This document shows positions 44,836 through 53,660 of a stretch of 64,000 bases of DNA, piece by piece. This DNA comes from Shimia abyssi (lineage in GTDB: Bacteria > Pseudomonadota > Alphaproteobacteria > Rhodobacterales > Rhodobacteraceae): the NCBI RefSeq assembly GCF_003014475.1, contig NZ_PYGJ01000003.1, positions 124,001 through 188,000 of the forward strand, read 5' to 3'. The notes under the pieces are model-generated. The model saw only the letters and a program-made list of their open reading frames with translations, ran no database searches and had not been told where the DNA came from. The first letter of the stretch is position 1. Each line of letters starts with the position of its first letter. The position numbers were made by a program, and so were the translations under genes.

Positions 44836-46122
44836 ATGCAAGTTGTTGATGACTACTACAATAGTGTTATGTCCGCGGATGTGGACCCTGATGAATTTGT
44901 GGTTCGGGCCAAGTCTGGTAATCGCGCGACAATTGAGTGCGCAAGAACTGGGAATACGCATGACGTTTTGAACTTTTGCCACAACGATATTTTCGGATTT
45001 TCGCAGAATCGCGCGGTCAAGGACGCCGCGATCCAGGCCATTGAGGATTTTGGAACTTCGAACAGCGGATGCATGGCGCTGTGTGGGCGCAGCTCTCCGC
45101 ATGAGGCGTTAGAGCAGGAGATTGCCCGTTTCAAAGGGGTGGAGCATACCCATCTGTTTTTGAATGCATGGATGGCCCTACAGGCGTTTATGGACGGCTT
45201 TTGTCATTTGGCCAAACCTGTGCCGGGGTTTCGCAATGATCGTCCTGTTTTGGTGATGACGGATGTGCTCAATCACGGCTGTATAACATCGGCGGCGGTC
45301 AATGCCAGTTCGCGATCAGGTAAAGTGTTTACCAAGAGCCCGCCAGTGCACGTGCATAGCTATAAGCATTGTGACATGTCGCACCTGCGAAAAAAGCTGA
45401 AGGCACTTGCGCAGCCAGATGATCGCATTCTGTTGTTAACGGATTCAGTTTTTTCTATGGATGGCACCATTGTGCCGCTTCCTGAGATGGTGGACATCCT
45501 GTCAAACTATCCAGGGTCGACTTTGGTATTGGATGAGGCGCACGCGTCTGGGGCAATTGGTGCTCATGGAGGAGGTATTTGCGAGTATCATGGGATGAGC
45601 CCAGCCGATATTTTGGCCAGGGGTGTGAATCCTGTGATCCTGACGACGTTTTCCAAGTTTGCGGGTTCGGCAGGGGCAGCAATCAGCGGCTTTTCCAAGG
45701 GTTTGGAGCGGTTGATGAATGCGTGCCCCACTTCGATCGGTACAATTTCTTTGCCACCGTCGGCTGCGGCATCGGCCGCTGAGGCGATCCGTCAGTTGCA
45801 TGCCAACCCGGAGTTGGTGACCCAGTTGCAGAGCAACGCAAGGTTCGCCAGACACCGGCTAGGAGAGGTGGGTTTTGAGGTTTTGGGTGAAACGAATGTT
45901 TTGCCAATTGTCTTGCCTGGTCATGTTCCGCCGAAACACGCCGCACGTCATCTTATCGAAGATTTTGGGATTTGGGTGTCACCAATATGGTATATCGCCC
46001 GTCCCAGAATGCGGGCGGTGATCAATGCTCAGCATTCAGAGCAGGACATCCTGCAGTTGACCCGGGCGATGACTGAAATGCGCAGTAATTTTGAACCGCG
46101 CCAGATGACAGCAGGAGCGTAA
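44836..46122 (+). CDS. Alpha-oxoamine synthase (serine palmitoyltransferase-like)
   Basis: This 428-residue PLP enzyme belongs to the family of Spt, KBL and 8-amino-7-oxononanoate synthase; it condenses an acyl thioester with an amino acid and loses CO2. Seen directly: the His of LNHGC near residue 147 that stacks on PLP, SVFSMDGTIVPL near 205, the Asp/His pair of LVLDEAHASGAIG near 233 and the PLP-lysine 274 in TTFSKFAGSAG. It ends on the first base of the next gene (TAATG), so it is coupled to the acyltransferase. In that context serine palmitoyltransferase is the best guess; a signal synthase such as CqsA is an alternative. An earlier TTG at 44809 is possible. Confidence 0.85.
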   Translation: MQVVDDYYNSVMSADVDPDEFVVRAKSGNRATIECARTGNTHDVLNFCHNDIFGFSQNRAVKDAAIQAIEDFGTSNSGCMALCGRSSPHEALEQEIARFKGVEHTHLFLNAWMALQAFMDGFCHLAKPVPGFRNDRPVLVMTDVLNHGCITSAAVNASSRSGKVFTKSPPVHVHSYKHCDMSHLRKKLKALAQPDDRILLLTDSVFSMDGTIVPLPEMVDILSNYPGSTLVLDEAHASGAIGAHGGGICEYHGMSPADILARGVNPVILTTFSKFAGSAGAAISGFSKGLERLMNACPTSIGTISLPPSAAASAAEAIRQLHANPELVTQLQSNARFARHRLGEVGFEVLGETNVLPIVLPGHVPPKHAARHLIEDFGIWVSPIWYIARPRMRAVINAQHSEQDILQLTRAMTEMRSNFEPRQMTAGA

Positions 46123-47264
46123 TGGCGTTTCAGATCAGAACCGTCACGCGTGACCAGGAACTCAAAGTTTTTGAGCGGGTTGCTTTTGAGGTCTACCGGA
46201 ACGATCCCAATTGGGTGCCGCCTCTACCTGGCACGGTGAGGGGACAGTTGGGCCCCGAGTCCAAATTTATCAAATACGGACGATTTCAGGCATTTTGGGC
46301 AGAAGATGTTAAAGGGCGGTTGCTAGGGCGAATTGTGGCTTCGGTGAATGACAGGCTTAATGAAAAAGAGGGGCAAGTCATTGGGAGTTTTGGGTATTTC
46401 GAATGCATCAACGATTCTGGCGTGTCGGATAGTCTGTTTGATGCAGCGACAGCATGGTTGATTGAGCAAGGGTGCGAGGTGGCAAGGGGGCCGATTGATC
46501 TGGTGACGCATGTCGGCGGGCTAACATTGGTCGAGGGATTTGACACGCCGCCAATGTTTCGCATGCCTTACAATCCGGACTATTACCCAGCTCTGATCGA
46601 ACGGGCGGGATGGCGCCGTGCGCGCGACGCATTTGCGTTTGACTATCCTATGGAGCCGTTGCGGCGGGTTTTTGAGCGGTCCTACGAAGCAGCAAAGAAG
46701 GCGGGAATTACTTTTCGGAGCGTCCACACCAAGGGTGAAGCGATGCGCAGAGACTTGCGTTCGATTCATAGAATTTTTTCAGAGAGCTTTGAAGAGAACT
46801 GGAGTGCAACCGAACGCGATGCCGCAGAGTTTGTCGATGAGGCTGCACAGATGCGGCACATTATTGATCGCCGGATTTTCCCGGTCGCGGAATTGAATGG
46901 TGAAATGGTGGGATTCTGGATGGGCCTGCCGAACATTAATGCGGCGTTGATCAGATCCAAGGGGTGGCCGGCGCCGCTGGTGTATGCGCATTTGTTGTGG
47001 CAACGCAGAAAACTGGATACGGCGCGGGTTCTGGTCGTCGCTGTATTGCCAGAATTCCAAAAGCAACACTACGGTGTGGCCTTGTCCCTGATCTATCTGG
47101 GCATGACTGGGGGCGCTTCGGGACGTCTTCCTTATCGACGGGCTGAGCTGTCTTGGGTTTGGGAGAATAATAAATCCTCACTGGGCTTGATTCGTGCGTC
47201 CGGGGGACAGCAGTATAAGACCTATCGAATGTACGAGCGTGCCCTGACGCCGAAGAAACCCTAA
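46122..47264 (+). CDS. Large GNAT-family N-acyltransferase (bacterial ceramide synthase-like)
   Basis: This 380-residue protein has a GNAT-like fold in a distinctive large form: VYRNDPNWVPPLPGTVRGQL near residue 25, a first domain, then a C-terminal acyl-CoA-binding half (VLVVAVLPEFQKQHYGVALS near 305, AELSWVWENNKSSLGLIRASG near 345). The WENN motif and the asparagine-based pattern are typical of YghO/bCerS-type acyltransferases. Bacterial ceramide synthase of Caulobacter is of this class and N-acylates the sphingoid base. The gene overlaps the oxoamine synthase by one base and precedes a membrane-fusion protein by 23 bases. Function is inferred from the pairing. Confidence 0.82.
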   Translation: MAFQIRTVTRDQELKVFERVAFEVYRNDPNWVPPLPGTVRGQLGPESKFIKYGRFQAFWAEDVKGRLLGRIVASVNDRLNEKEGQVIGSFGYFECINDSGVSDSLFDAATAWLIEQGCEVARGPIDLVTHVGGLTLVEGFDTPPMFRMPYNPDYYPALIERAGWRRARDAFAFDYPMEPLRRVFERSYEAAKKAGITFRSVHTKGEAMRRDLRSIHRIFSESFEENWSATERDAAEFVDEAAQMRHIIDRRIFPVAELNGEMVGFWMGLPNINAALIRSKGWPAPLVYAHLLWQRRKLDTARVLVVAVLPEFQKQHYGVALSLIYLGMTGGASGRLPYRRAELSWVWENNKSSLGLIRASGGQQYKTYRMYERALTPKKP

Positions 47265-47287
47265 CAATAATGAATGGAGCGTGACCT

Positions 47288-48301
47288 GTGCATCACTTTG
47301 TAAGATCCTCGGTGCTGGTTTTTGCGTTGTCTGGCGCTGTTTTTGCGCAAGAGTCTGACACAGTGGTTGCCCCGCAACCAATGGCGCCAGATCGGGTCGC
47401 TGGCCTTGGATATGTCGAACCGGATGGCGGTGTTACAACCGTGGCTGGAGGCCCAACCATAGGAAGTGGTGTGGTCTTTGAATTGCGCGTTGGAGAAGGT
47501 GATACGGTATCACGGGGCGACACGTTAGCGGTTCTTGGAGACAATCCTTTGCTCCAGGCGGCATTACTACAAGCGGAGTCGCGGGTTGCTGTTCAACAGG
47601 CCCAGCTGGCACGGGTCATGGCTGGTGTCTCTCAGAATGAGCTTGCTGCGCAGAACGCGGTTGTTGATCGGTTGGAAAAACAGCTGAACAATGTGATCAA
47701 GGATTGTTTGCGGCAGCAATCGCTGTTCGAGCGCAAGATTATCTCTGAGGCAGTGTATCTTAAGGAATGCAATCGTGTTGACGCGATTGAAGGTCAGCTA
47801 AACGAAGCCATCGCGACCCGGGCGGCAGTTTCGACCATTCGTCCCGAAGACGTTCTGATTGCAGAAGCGGAACTTGCTGCGGCTAAGGCAAACGTGGCGC
47901 ATGCAAAGGTTGCTTTGGAAGGTACCCTTGTTCGGGCGCCTACCGATGGCACTGTTCTGGAGATATATGCCAAGCCTGGTGAGTTGATTGGACCGCGTGG
48001 GCTTCTGGACATGGGAGATGTGCGGCGCATGTGGGTCGCAGCGGAAGTCTATGAAAGCGACATTCTCAAAGTAAAGCCAGGCCAGAGGGCATCGGTAATT
48101 GCAGATGGCATCGATCGGCAAATCGAAGGTGAAGTTGCAAGAATTGGTCTGACAGTGGCGCGCAACGAATTGCAGTCAAACAATCCGACGGCTGATGTGG
48201 ATGCACGCGTGGTGGAAGTCATGGTTCTTCTGGACGAAGGGGCGGGGCAGCAGGTGGCGGCGCTGATCAACCTGCAAGTCTCTGTTATCATTCATCCCTA
48301 A
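47288..48301 (+). CDS. HlyD/DevB-like membrane fusion protein
   Basis: The 337-residue periplasmic adaptor has a signal peptide (VHHFVRSSVLVFALSGAVFAQ). A biotinyl-lipoyl-like half motif (GSGVVFELRVGEGDTVSRGD, residues about 58-78) precedes a long alpha-hairpin (about 90-205, coiled coil). The returning half motif is VRAPTDGTVLEIYAKPGELI near 217. It is the adaptor of an export complex, presumably with the ATPase and FtsX-like permease on the opposite strand. The start codon is GTG. Its 3' end overlaps the ATPase gene by 14 bases (convergent). Confidence 0.87.
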   Translation: MHHFVRSSVLVFALSGAVFAQESDTVVAPQPMAPDRVAGLGYVEPDGGVTTVAGGPTIGSGVVFELRVGEGDTVSRGDTLAVLGDNPLLQAALLQAESRVAVQQAQLARVMAGVSQNELAAQNAVVDRLEKQLNNVIKDCLRQQSLFERKIISEAVYLKECNRVDAIEGQLNEAIATRAAVSTIRPEDVLIAEAELAAAKANVAHAKVALEGTLVRAPTDGTVLEIYAKPGELIGPRGLLDMGDVRRMWVAAEVYESDILKVKPGQRASVIADGIDRQIEGEVARIGLTVARNELQSNNPTADVDARVVEVMVLLDEGAGQQVAALINLQVSVIIHP

Positions 48302-49427
48302 CAGGATGATGTGACGGCCTTTTAAGTGGGGTTGTGCCGTCGGTATTGAAGCGCGACCACATTTCATCGGTGATCACAGCACGTGTTGCACGGGATCTGC
48401 CGATCATTTCCGCGAAATCGGATCCTTTGATTGCCAGAAGGCGTGTTGGTTGAGAACCGTGCACTTCTACGCATGCGGTTCGGGTGCCATGCTCGGTCAA
48501 AAGGCCCATTTCGCCAAAATAGGTGCCCCGTTTGGAGAACGTCGCGAGTTCGGTACGATTGCCGTTGTCGTCTAGCCGGAACACATGCGCCTCACCTCCG
48601 GTGAGGATGTAAAACTCATCCGCGGGGTCACCTTGTTTGATGATAAGGTCGCCCGGTTTGTATTCACGTGCGATTGCCTTGGACGCGATTTCTGCCAGAT
48701 GGCGGTCGTCCAAGTTCGGCAGTACGAGTGATATCTGTTCGGTGATCGCAGTACCGATCCGTCCGTCGATCATGTGCAAGATTTCGTCAGCGCTGTCGAG
48801 GATCCGCATGTTGTGGGTCACAATAATGGCCGCACTGTTTTGAGCGCGGGAAAGACGCTGAACGAGGTCGATGATATCGCGCCCTGTCGACGTATCCAAT
48901 GCTGCCGTCGGTTCGTCTGCGATGAGCAGTTTTGGCCGATGCACCAGCGCACGGGCGATGGCAACGCGCTGTTTTTGTCCTCCCGAAAGATCTGACGGAT
49001 GATCATTCACCCGATCGCCCAGACCGACTGCATCAAGCATTTCTTCGGAGAGTTTGCGCGCCTCTCGCGGGTTGTAATCCGGCTGAATTTCGAGGCTTTG
49101 CTGTACGTTTTGTCGAATGGATAAAAAATCGAGCAAATTGAAGTGTTGGAATACATATCCAACCCGTTTACGCATCGCCAGTAGTTTGCGCGCGCTGGCC
49201 TTGTTCAATTCCTCATCAAATAATTTCAGGCTACCATCCTGAACTGACCGCAGACATCCGACCAGTGAGATCAGGGTTGTCTTTCCTGATCCGGAATAAC
49301 CGGTGAGAAACACGTTTTGCCCAGGATGAACGTCGACGTCGATGCCATGAAGCACCTGCTTCATTGTAGAGGCTTCTTTGTAGCTGTGCTTGAGTCCGCG
49401 AATTTTGACGATGTGATCATTGGCCAT
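48288..49427 (-). CDS. ABC transporter ATPase fused to a cyclic-nucleotide-binding domain
   Basis: The 379-residue protein combines two parts. Residues 1-220 are a DevA/MacB-type ATPase: Walker A TGYSGSGKTT near 40, Q-loop, signature DLSGGQKQRVAIARAL near 145, Walker B LLIADEPTAALDTS near 165 and switch His in IVTHNMR near 205. Residues 235-365 are a cNMP-binding (Crp-like) beta-barrel (GDLIIKQGDPADEFYILTGG and TYFGEMGLLTEHGTRTACVE, with the phosphate-binding FGE pattern near 315 and R-T-A). The fusion is unusual and suggests direct gating of export by cAMP or cGMP. It lies downstream of the permease gene by 8 bases. Confidence 0.88.
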   Translation of the reverse strand: MANDHIVKIRGLKHSYKEASTMKQVLHGIDVDVHPGQNVFLTGYSGSGKTTLISLVGCLRSVQDGSLKLFDEELNKASARKLLAMRKRVGYVFQHFNLLDFLSIRQNVQQSLEIQPDYNPREARKLSEEMLDAVGLGDRVNDHPSDLSGGQKQRVAIARALVHRPKLLIADEPTAALDTSTGRDIIDLVQRLSRAQNSAAIIVTHNMRILDSADEILHMIDGRIGTAITEQISLVLPNLDDRHLAEIASKAIAREYKPGDLIIKQGDPADEFYILTGGEAHVFRLDDNGNRTELATFSKRGTYFGEMGLLTEHGTRTACVEVHGSQPTRLLAIKGSDFAEMIGRSRATRAVITDEMWSRFNTDGTTPLKRPSHHPVRDE

Positions 49428-49435
49428 GTTGATGT

Positions 49436-50608
49436 CTACCCGAACAGATCTGCCGGGTCGGCGTCATTGAGTTTTCGGATAGCCAAAAGCGCAGAAACCA
49501 CACAAATGAAGGCGATCGCCCCGAAAACGATCAAGGAAACTTCCCAGGTCATTTCGAATTTGAGTGCCGTTGCATTGGCGATAACATCATACATCACAAA
49601 ACTGAGGCCCAAACCGGGCAAGAAACCCAAGACTGCAAGCATCAGCGCAGAGCCAAGCACGATGCGCCGGAGTTGACCGTTGGAAAACCCGATGGCTTTG
49701 AGAGTGGCGAAGTCACGTATGTATTTTGAAATCAATTGAAACAGGATCTGATAAAGGATCACGATGCCGACAGCTACTGCCCCACCAAGACCAAAACGGA
49801 AGATAATGCCTATCGGTGTTTGAAACTCGTAAAATGCCCGTTCCTGTTTCAGAAGGTCGGGCAAGGCAACAACTTTGACATCGCTGGGAAGGTAGGTGTT
49901 CATGCGTTCGGCCATTGTGGCAGGATCGGCGCCGTCCCGTAGCTGGATCAATCCGACGTTGATCTGATTGCGGCTTCGGTTGAAAGCTTCGATGAAGGTT
50001 GCGTCACTGGTGATGATATGTGAGTTGGCCGACTGGCTGACGCCAACTTCAAACAGACCGGTAACGCGAATACTGGATTGGTCACGTCCGCTACGCACTT
50101 CGATACTGTAGTCTTCGCCAGCTTGCACTGTATTGATTATTTGCGAAAATGAGTCTTTGGACTTGGCGTCAATCAGCACATTCCGGCGGATTTTGAGTTT
50201 GTCGTACTGGTCATGCACGGCATCAAGAAGCATGACATCCCACGTGAGCGGCAATCCGATCGCCTGAACCTTGCGCAAGTACTTTTCACCTCCTTCAGGA
50301 TCACGCATCAGAATGCTGGACCAATATACAGGGGCAACACGTTCTACCTCCTCAAATGCGAGTGTTTGGTTCAGTCGCAGTTGTGAGAAAGTGGGGGTAC
50401 GTAGCACAGTCACTGCGGACGAATTTACCATGACAACATCAGCGTTAAAGCTGGCGGGCAAGTCGAGCAGCGTGTTCAGAAAAGAGGATCTAAAACCGAT
50501 TTGCATAAATAGCAGCACGGTAATGAAGGTGATCCCAAGAGCAGCAGAAAGCGTTTGCGCTTTTTGATGCTTGAGCTGCAGCCATGAAATCCAAGTCTTT
50601 CTGAACAT
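49436..50608 (-). CDS. DevC-like ABC exporter permease (FtsX/MacB fold)
   Basis: The 390-residue membrane protein has one N-terminal helix (LSAALGITFITVLLFMQIGF), a large periplasmic domain (about residues 45-265) and three C-terminal helices (about 270-300, 318-345 and 355-380). SKYIRDFATLKAIGFSNGQLRRI is the conserved FtsX cytosolic loop. The closest type is DevC, the permease of cyanobacterial glycolipid exporters, rather than MacB. With the ATPase and the membrane fusion protein it would form a DevBCA-like tripartite exporter; no TolC gene is nearby. Confidence 0.87.
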   Translation of the reverse strand: MFRKTWISWLQLKHQKAQTLSAALGITFITVLLFMQIGFRSSFLNTLLDLPASFNADVVMVNSSAVTVLRTPTFSQLRLNQTLAFEEVERVAPVYWSSILMRDPEGGEKYLRKVQAIGLPLTWDVMLLDAVHDQYDKLKIRRNVLIDAKSKDSFSQIINTVQAGEDYSIEVRSGRDQSSIRVTGLFEVGVSQSANSHIITSDATFIEAFNRSRNQINVGLIQLRDGADPATMAERMNTYLPSDVKVVALPDLLKQERAFYEFQTPIGIIFRFGLGGAVAVGIVILYQILFQLISKYIRDFATLKAIGFSNGQLRRIVLGSALMLAVLGFLPGLGLSFVMYDVIANATALKFEMTWEVSLIVFGAIAFICVVSALLAIRKLNDADPADLFG

Positions 50609-50654
50609 TAAGTGCGACTATTCTCATATGCTGATGTTGCTGCGTCCAGTTGGA

Positions 50655-51572
50655 TCACAAATGGGCCTGCGGTCCAATGTCTGTAGCGTAGCCCAACTTT
50701 TTCGCCAGTGCGAGCGTTGAGGGGCGCAATTGTATTCTCTGTTGCAATTGGTTCGCTGATTGCGGACGAAACGCAGGGTTTTTTAGGAACTTCGCGTCAT
50801 TTCCGTACGGGGCAGACGCGGGGCCAACAAATGCAAACGGTCCGTTTTCTGGCCGCATCATGTCATTGAGGATGGCGGGATTCAATTTCAGGTCGAATTT
50901 CTTGGTTACTGAGGCAAAAGCCTCTTGGGAATGGTTTAAGAGAAATTCGCCGTGCACTGTTGTCTTTCGATCTTCTGGTATGGTCGCCAGAAAGTTCAGG
51001 ATGTTACGGTTGCACCTGTTCCAGACACTCTCGCCGGTCACGAACCACCGGGCACGTATTCCGAACCTGTTTTTGATCATGCCAAATTCGGCCTCGATCG
51101 AGGCACTTACTGAACGAGGGTCGCGGACGAGATGGATGTACCGAGCATCGGGGCACGTGCGGTTAAGACGCGCAAGGAAACTCGAATGTGCTGCGTAAAT
51201 TGGCTCTTTGGCCAGTGGAGTACGAGGCGCTACTTTTTCGCAAAGATGAGTCCAAAGGCGTTCTGTGGACCATGATTGCCTTTTGGTCAGCCAATTTTTG
51301 GCCAATTCGATATGAGCTTCGGTTTGGCCATCGAATTCGAGCTGAGCGACCGCGCGATAGAGGCCATCGAGTGTAAAAACACGAAACAGTCTGGCGCGTC
51401 GTTCAAGCTGTCCCACAGTTGCTGCTGCAAAAAGGCGCATTTCGGGGAACCCAAAAACGTCCGGATGTTCCCCTAGCATTATGCCGAAGAGAGAGGAGCA
51501 AGAGCGGGGGGCAGACAGAGTAAAGATTGGCGGCAATGGACTGAGATCCTCGGGTTTTGGACAGTCTAGCAT
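50655..51572 (-). CDS. PAPS-dependent sulfotransferase
   Basis: The 305-residue protein has a sulfotransferase fold. The 5'-phosphosulfate loop is FTLSAPRSCSSLFGIML near residue 16 (the usual Gly-Thr/Ser after Arg-Ser is Cys-Ser here, a deviation), and the 3'-phosphate loop is YIHLVRDPRSVSASI near 166. A hydrophobic acceptor cleft region follows, and AKEPIYAAHSSF near 140 may touch the acceptor. The ORF stays open to 51773, which would overlap the divergent hydroxylase gene; the ATG at 51572 leaves a 127-base shared promoter. Sulfation of the lipid head or hydroxyl is inferred from context. Confidence 0.82.
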   Translation of the reverse strand: MLDCPKPEDLSPLPPIFTLSAPRSCSSLFGIMLGEHPDVFGFPEMRLFAAATVGQLERRARLFRVFTLDGLYRAVAQLEFDGQTEAHIELAKNWLTKRQSWSTERLWTHLCEKVAPRTPLAKEPIYAAHSSFLARLNRTCPDARYIHLVRDPRSVSASIEAEFGMIKNRFGIRARWFVTGESVWNRCNRNILNFLATIPEDRKTTVHGEFLLNHSQEAFASVTKKFDLKLNPAILNDMMRPENGPFAFVGPASAPYGNDAKFLKNPAFRPQSANQLQQRIQLRPSTLALAKKLGYATDIGPQAHL

Positions 51573-51699
51573 ATGCTCGGGCAAGTGTACCAGAATGTGT
51601 CCGGTGTGAATTGCGCAGCCTAAAAACTTGTCGCGAACCGGTACGCGTGCTAGCACGAAAGCATTGATAATGCGTATTCTTTGAAGAGGTCGGTATCCT

Positions 51700-52494
51700 A
51701 TGATGAAAGCTACGGAGCCAGACAGACACGCGCCCGAAACCAAAGCCGATACTCGGATAGGCTCCAGCATCATGCAGGGGCTTATTCCAATTCAGGGACG
51801 CATGTCATTGATACCTAATGATCCATTTCTTGAGCGCGAGTTGTTTCCGTTTCTGGATCCGCTTGAAGAAAACTACAAAGTAATTCTGGAAGAATTGCAG
51901 GAGTTGCTCAAGTACCGAGACGAGATACCCGGCTTTGAAGAGGTGTCGCCTGATCAGGGGCGCATTGCCAAGAACAAGCAATGGAAAACGTTGTTTCTTT
52001 ATGGGTTTGGTCAGCGGGTCGAGCGGAACTGCGAACTCGCGCCAAAAACGGCAGCTTTGCTGGAGCAAGTGCCTAAACTCAGATTGGCCATGTTCTCGAT
52101 CATCGAGCCGCGTTACCACATTCCTGCGCATGTTGGGATTGGTAAAGGCTTTCTGCGGTGCCAGCTTGGGCTTGTGGTCCCCAAGGATACCAACGGATGC
52201 CGTATGCGGGTCGCGGACCAAATACAGACATGGAAACCGGGAGAGCTGTTTGTTTTCGACGACACTTACGATCACGAGGTCTGGAATGATACGGACGAAG
52301 AACGGATTGTTCTGTTGTTCGATTTTGATCGCCCGATGCGATGGCCAGGGCGCTTTATCAATTGGCTGATGTTAACGCTGGTTAGACTGACATCTTTCTA
52401 CAAAGTCCCCAAGAAGAACATGGACACGTTTGGAAGTCGGTTTGAGGAGCGTATCAAGGCGGCCGAAAAAGCTCTGGAAGGCGGACGCTCATGA
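51700..52494 (+). CDS. Aspartyl/asparaginyl beta-hydroxylase-type oxygenase (LpxO-like)
   Basis: The 264-residue protein has the AspH/LpxO double-stranded beta-helix fold. Metal-binding His occurs in YHIPAHVGIGKGFLRCQLGL (near 146-165) and YDHEVWN near 190, with the 2-oxoglutarate-binding Arg in RIVLLFDFDRP near 202. A hydrophobic C-terminal stretch (WLMLTLVRLTSF, about 220-231) could anchor it to the membrane, as in lipid-A hydroxylase LpxO. A fatty-acyl or sphingoid 2-hydroxylation is a natural guess here. Starts at 51772 and 51802 are alternatives that shorten a weakly conserved N-terminus. Confidence 0.82.
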   Translation: MMKATEPDRHAPETKADTRIGSSIMQGLIPIQGRMSLIPNDPFLERELFPFLDPLEENYKVILEELQELLKYRDEIPGFEEVSPDQGRIAKNKQWKTLFLYGFGQRVERNCELAPKTAALLEQVPKLRLAMFSIIEPRYHIPAHVGIGKGFLRCQLGLVVPKDTNGCRMRVADQIQTWKPGELFVFDDTYDHEVWNDTDEERIVLLFDFDRPMRWPGRFINWLMLTLVRLTSFYKVPKKNMDTFGSRFEERIKAAEKALEGGRS

Positions 52495-52495
52495 G

Positions 52496-53590
52496 GTGGC
52501 AGAGCGATTTGCCCGTTTGATGACAGGTTACAGCAGCGCCGCAGCTTGTTTTGTTGCGGGAGTTGTGGGGGCTTTGGGTTTTTGGTCGATTGGTGGCCCG
52601 CTGCCTTTTTTGATAGGCAGCTTACTAGGTGTTGCCATTTTTTCAATTTGGCTTTCAAGCAGTTGGGGTGTGACGCCTGAGTTTCCTGCGTTACTGCGGA
52701 AAGGAGGCGTTGCGCTTGTTGGGGCGATGATTGGCAGCAGTCTTTCAGATGCAGGGCTCTCTGATGTCTCGGGTTTGACGGTATCCTTTCTTGCCGTGCT
52801 GCCGTTGATGCTTGTTATGCATGGCGTTGGTTACGGTCTGTTGCGAAAACTAAATCGCTTTGACCGTACGACCGCGTTCTTTGCCAGTTTGCCAGGAGGT
52901 ATCGTGGACGCAGCGGTCTTGGGTGAACAGGCTGGCGGCGATGTGGCTCGGATCAGCTTGCAGCACTTGGTACGCATTCTTCTGGTCGTCTTGACGATCC
53001 CACTGTTGCTGTCTGTTTGGTCCGGCGTGCCGGTCGTAGCAATTCCTGAAGCAAGCACAACAGCGCCTCCTTCTGCCGGTTTGATTGATGGTGCGATTTT
53101 GGCAGTTTTGGCTGCCGCGGGAGTGTTCTTAGGACAGCTTTTGCGATTGCCTGCGGCGCATCTGATTGGGCCTGTATTAATCGCTGTGCTGGTAAGCCTG
53201 TCAGGCATTATGCCCCTAACGCAACCGTCCGGTTTGATGGCGGCTGCGCAGCTGGTCGTGGGTGCGAGTTTGGGGGTGCGCTATGCGGGGATTAGGGTTG
53301 CCGAGTTTCTTCGAAGCGCGATGATCGGCGCGTTGATTTTGGTTCTGACGCTTACGATAGCGGCACTCGCGGCGTGGTTTTTGCACTCTTATAGTCCGAT
53401 GGGCTTTGAAACACTCCTGCTCAGCTTTGCACCGGGTGGGTTGGCGGAACTCAGCCTTGTTGCTTGGAGTTTTGGTTTCAGTCCTATCTTGGTTTCGGCC
53501 CATCATATTTTACGGATTGGAGGGGCGTTGGCTTGGGCGACCCTTGTTGGTTGGTCTGGCGTCCTGTCACAAAAAGAGGTTAAGCATTAG
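52496..53590 (+). CDS. AbrB-family integral membrane protein
   Basis: This 364-residue protein has about ten hydrophobic helices and two AbrB-duplication domains. The glycine-rich motifs GGPLPFLIGSLLGVAIF near residue 30 and AAHLIGPVLIAVLVS near 222 open each half, and PGGIVDAAVLGEQ near 135 and PGGLAELSLVAWSFG near 322 are the matched motifs of the two halves. Family members are called ammonia monooxygenase-like or transcriptional regulators, but they are membrane proteins of unknown role, perhaps transporters. The GTG at 52496 lies one base after the hydroxylase stop codon; the ATG at 52520 is an alternative. Confidence 0.82.
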   Translation: MAERFARLMTGYSSAAACFVAGVVGALGFWSIGGPLPFLIGSLLGVAIFSIWLSSSWGVTPEFPALLRKGGVALVGAMIGSSLSDAGLSDVSGLTVSFLAVLPLMLVMHGVGYGLLRKLNRFDRTTAFFASLPGGIVDAAVLGEQAGGDVARISLQHLVRILLVVLTIPLLLSVWSGVPVVAIPEASTTAPPSAGLIDGAILAVLAAAGVFLGQLLRLPAAHLIGPVLIAVLVSLSGIMPLTQPSGLMAAAQLVVGASLGVRYAGIRVAEFLRSAMIGALILVLTLTIAALAAWFLHSYSPMGFETLLLSFAPGGLAELSLVAWSFGFSPILVSAHHILRIGGALAWATLVGWSGVLSQKEVKH

Positions 53591-53660
53591 CGCGGCGTTG
53601 CTGAAAACAGAGTAACTAGCGCATCAGTTGCATGGCATGTTCTGTGCATGAGGTAAGAAA

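Noticed and set aside
50392..50400. Additional TGGGGGTAC motif
   Set aside because: It is a single copy inside the coding sequence of the exporter permease, most likely chance.
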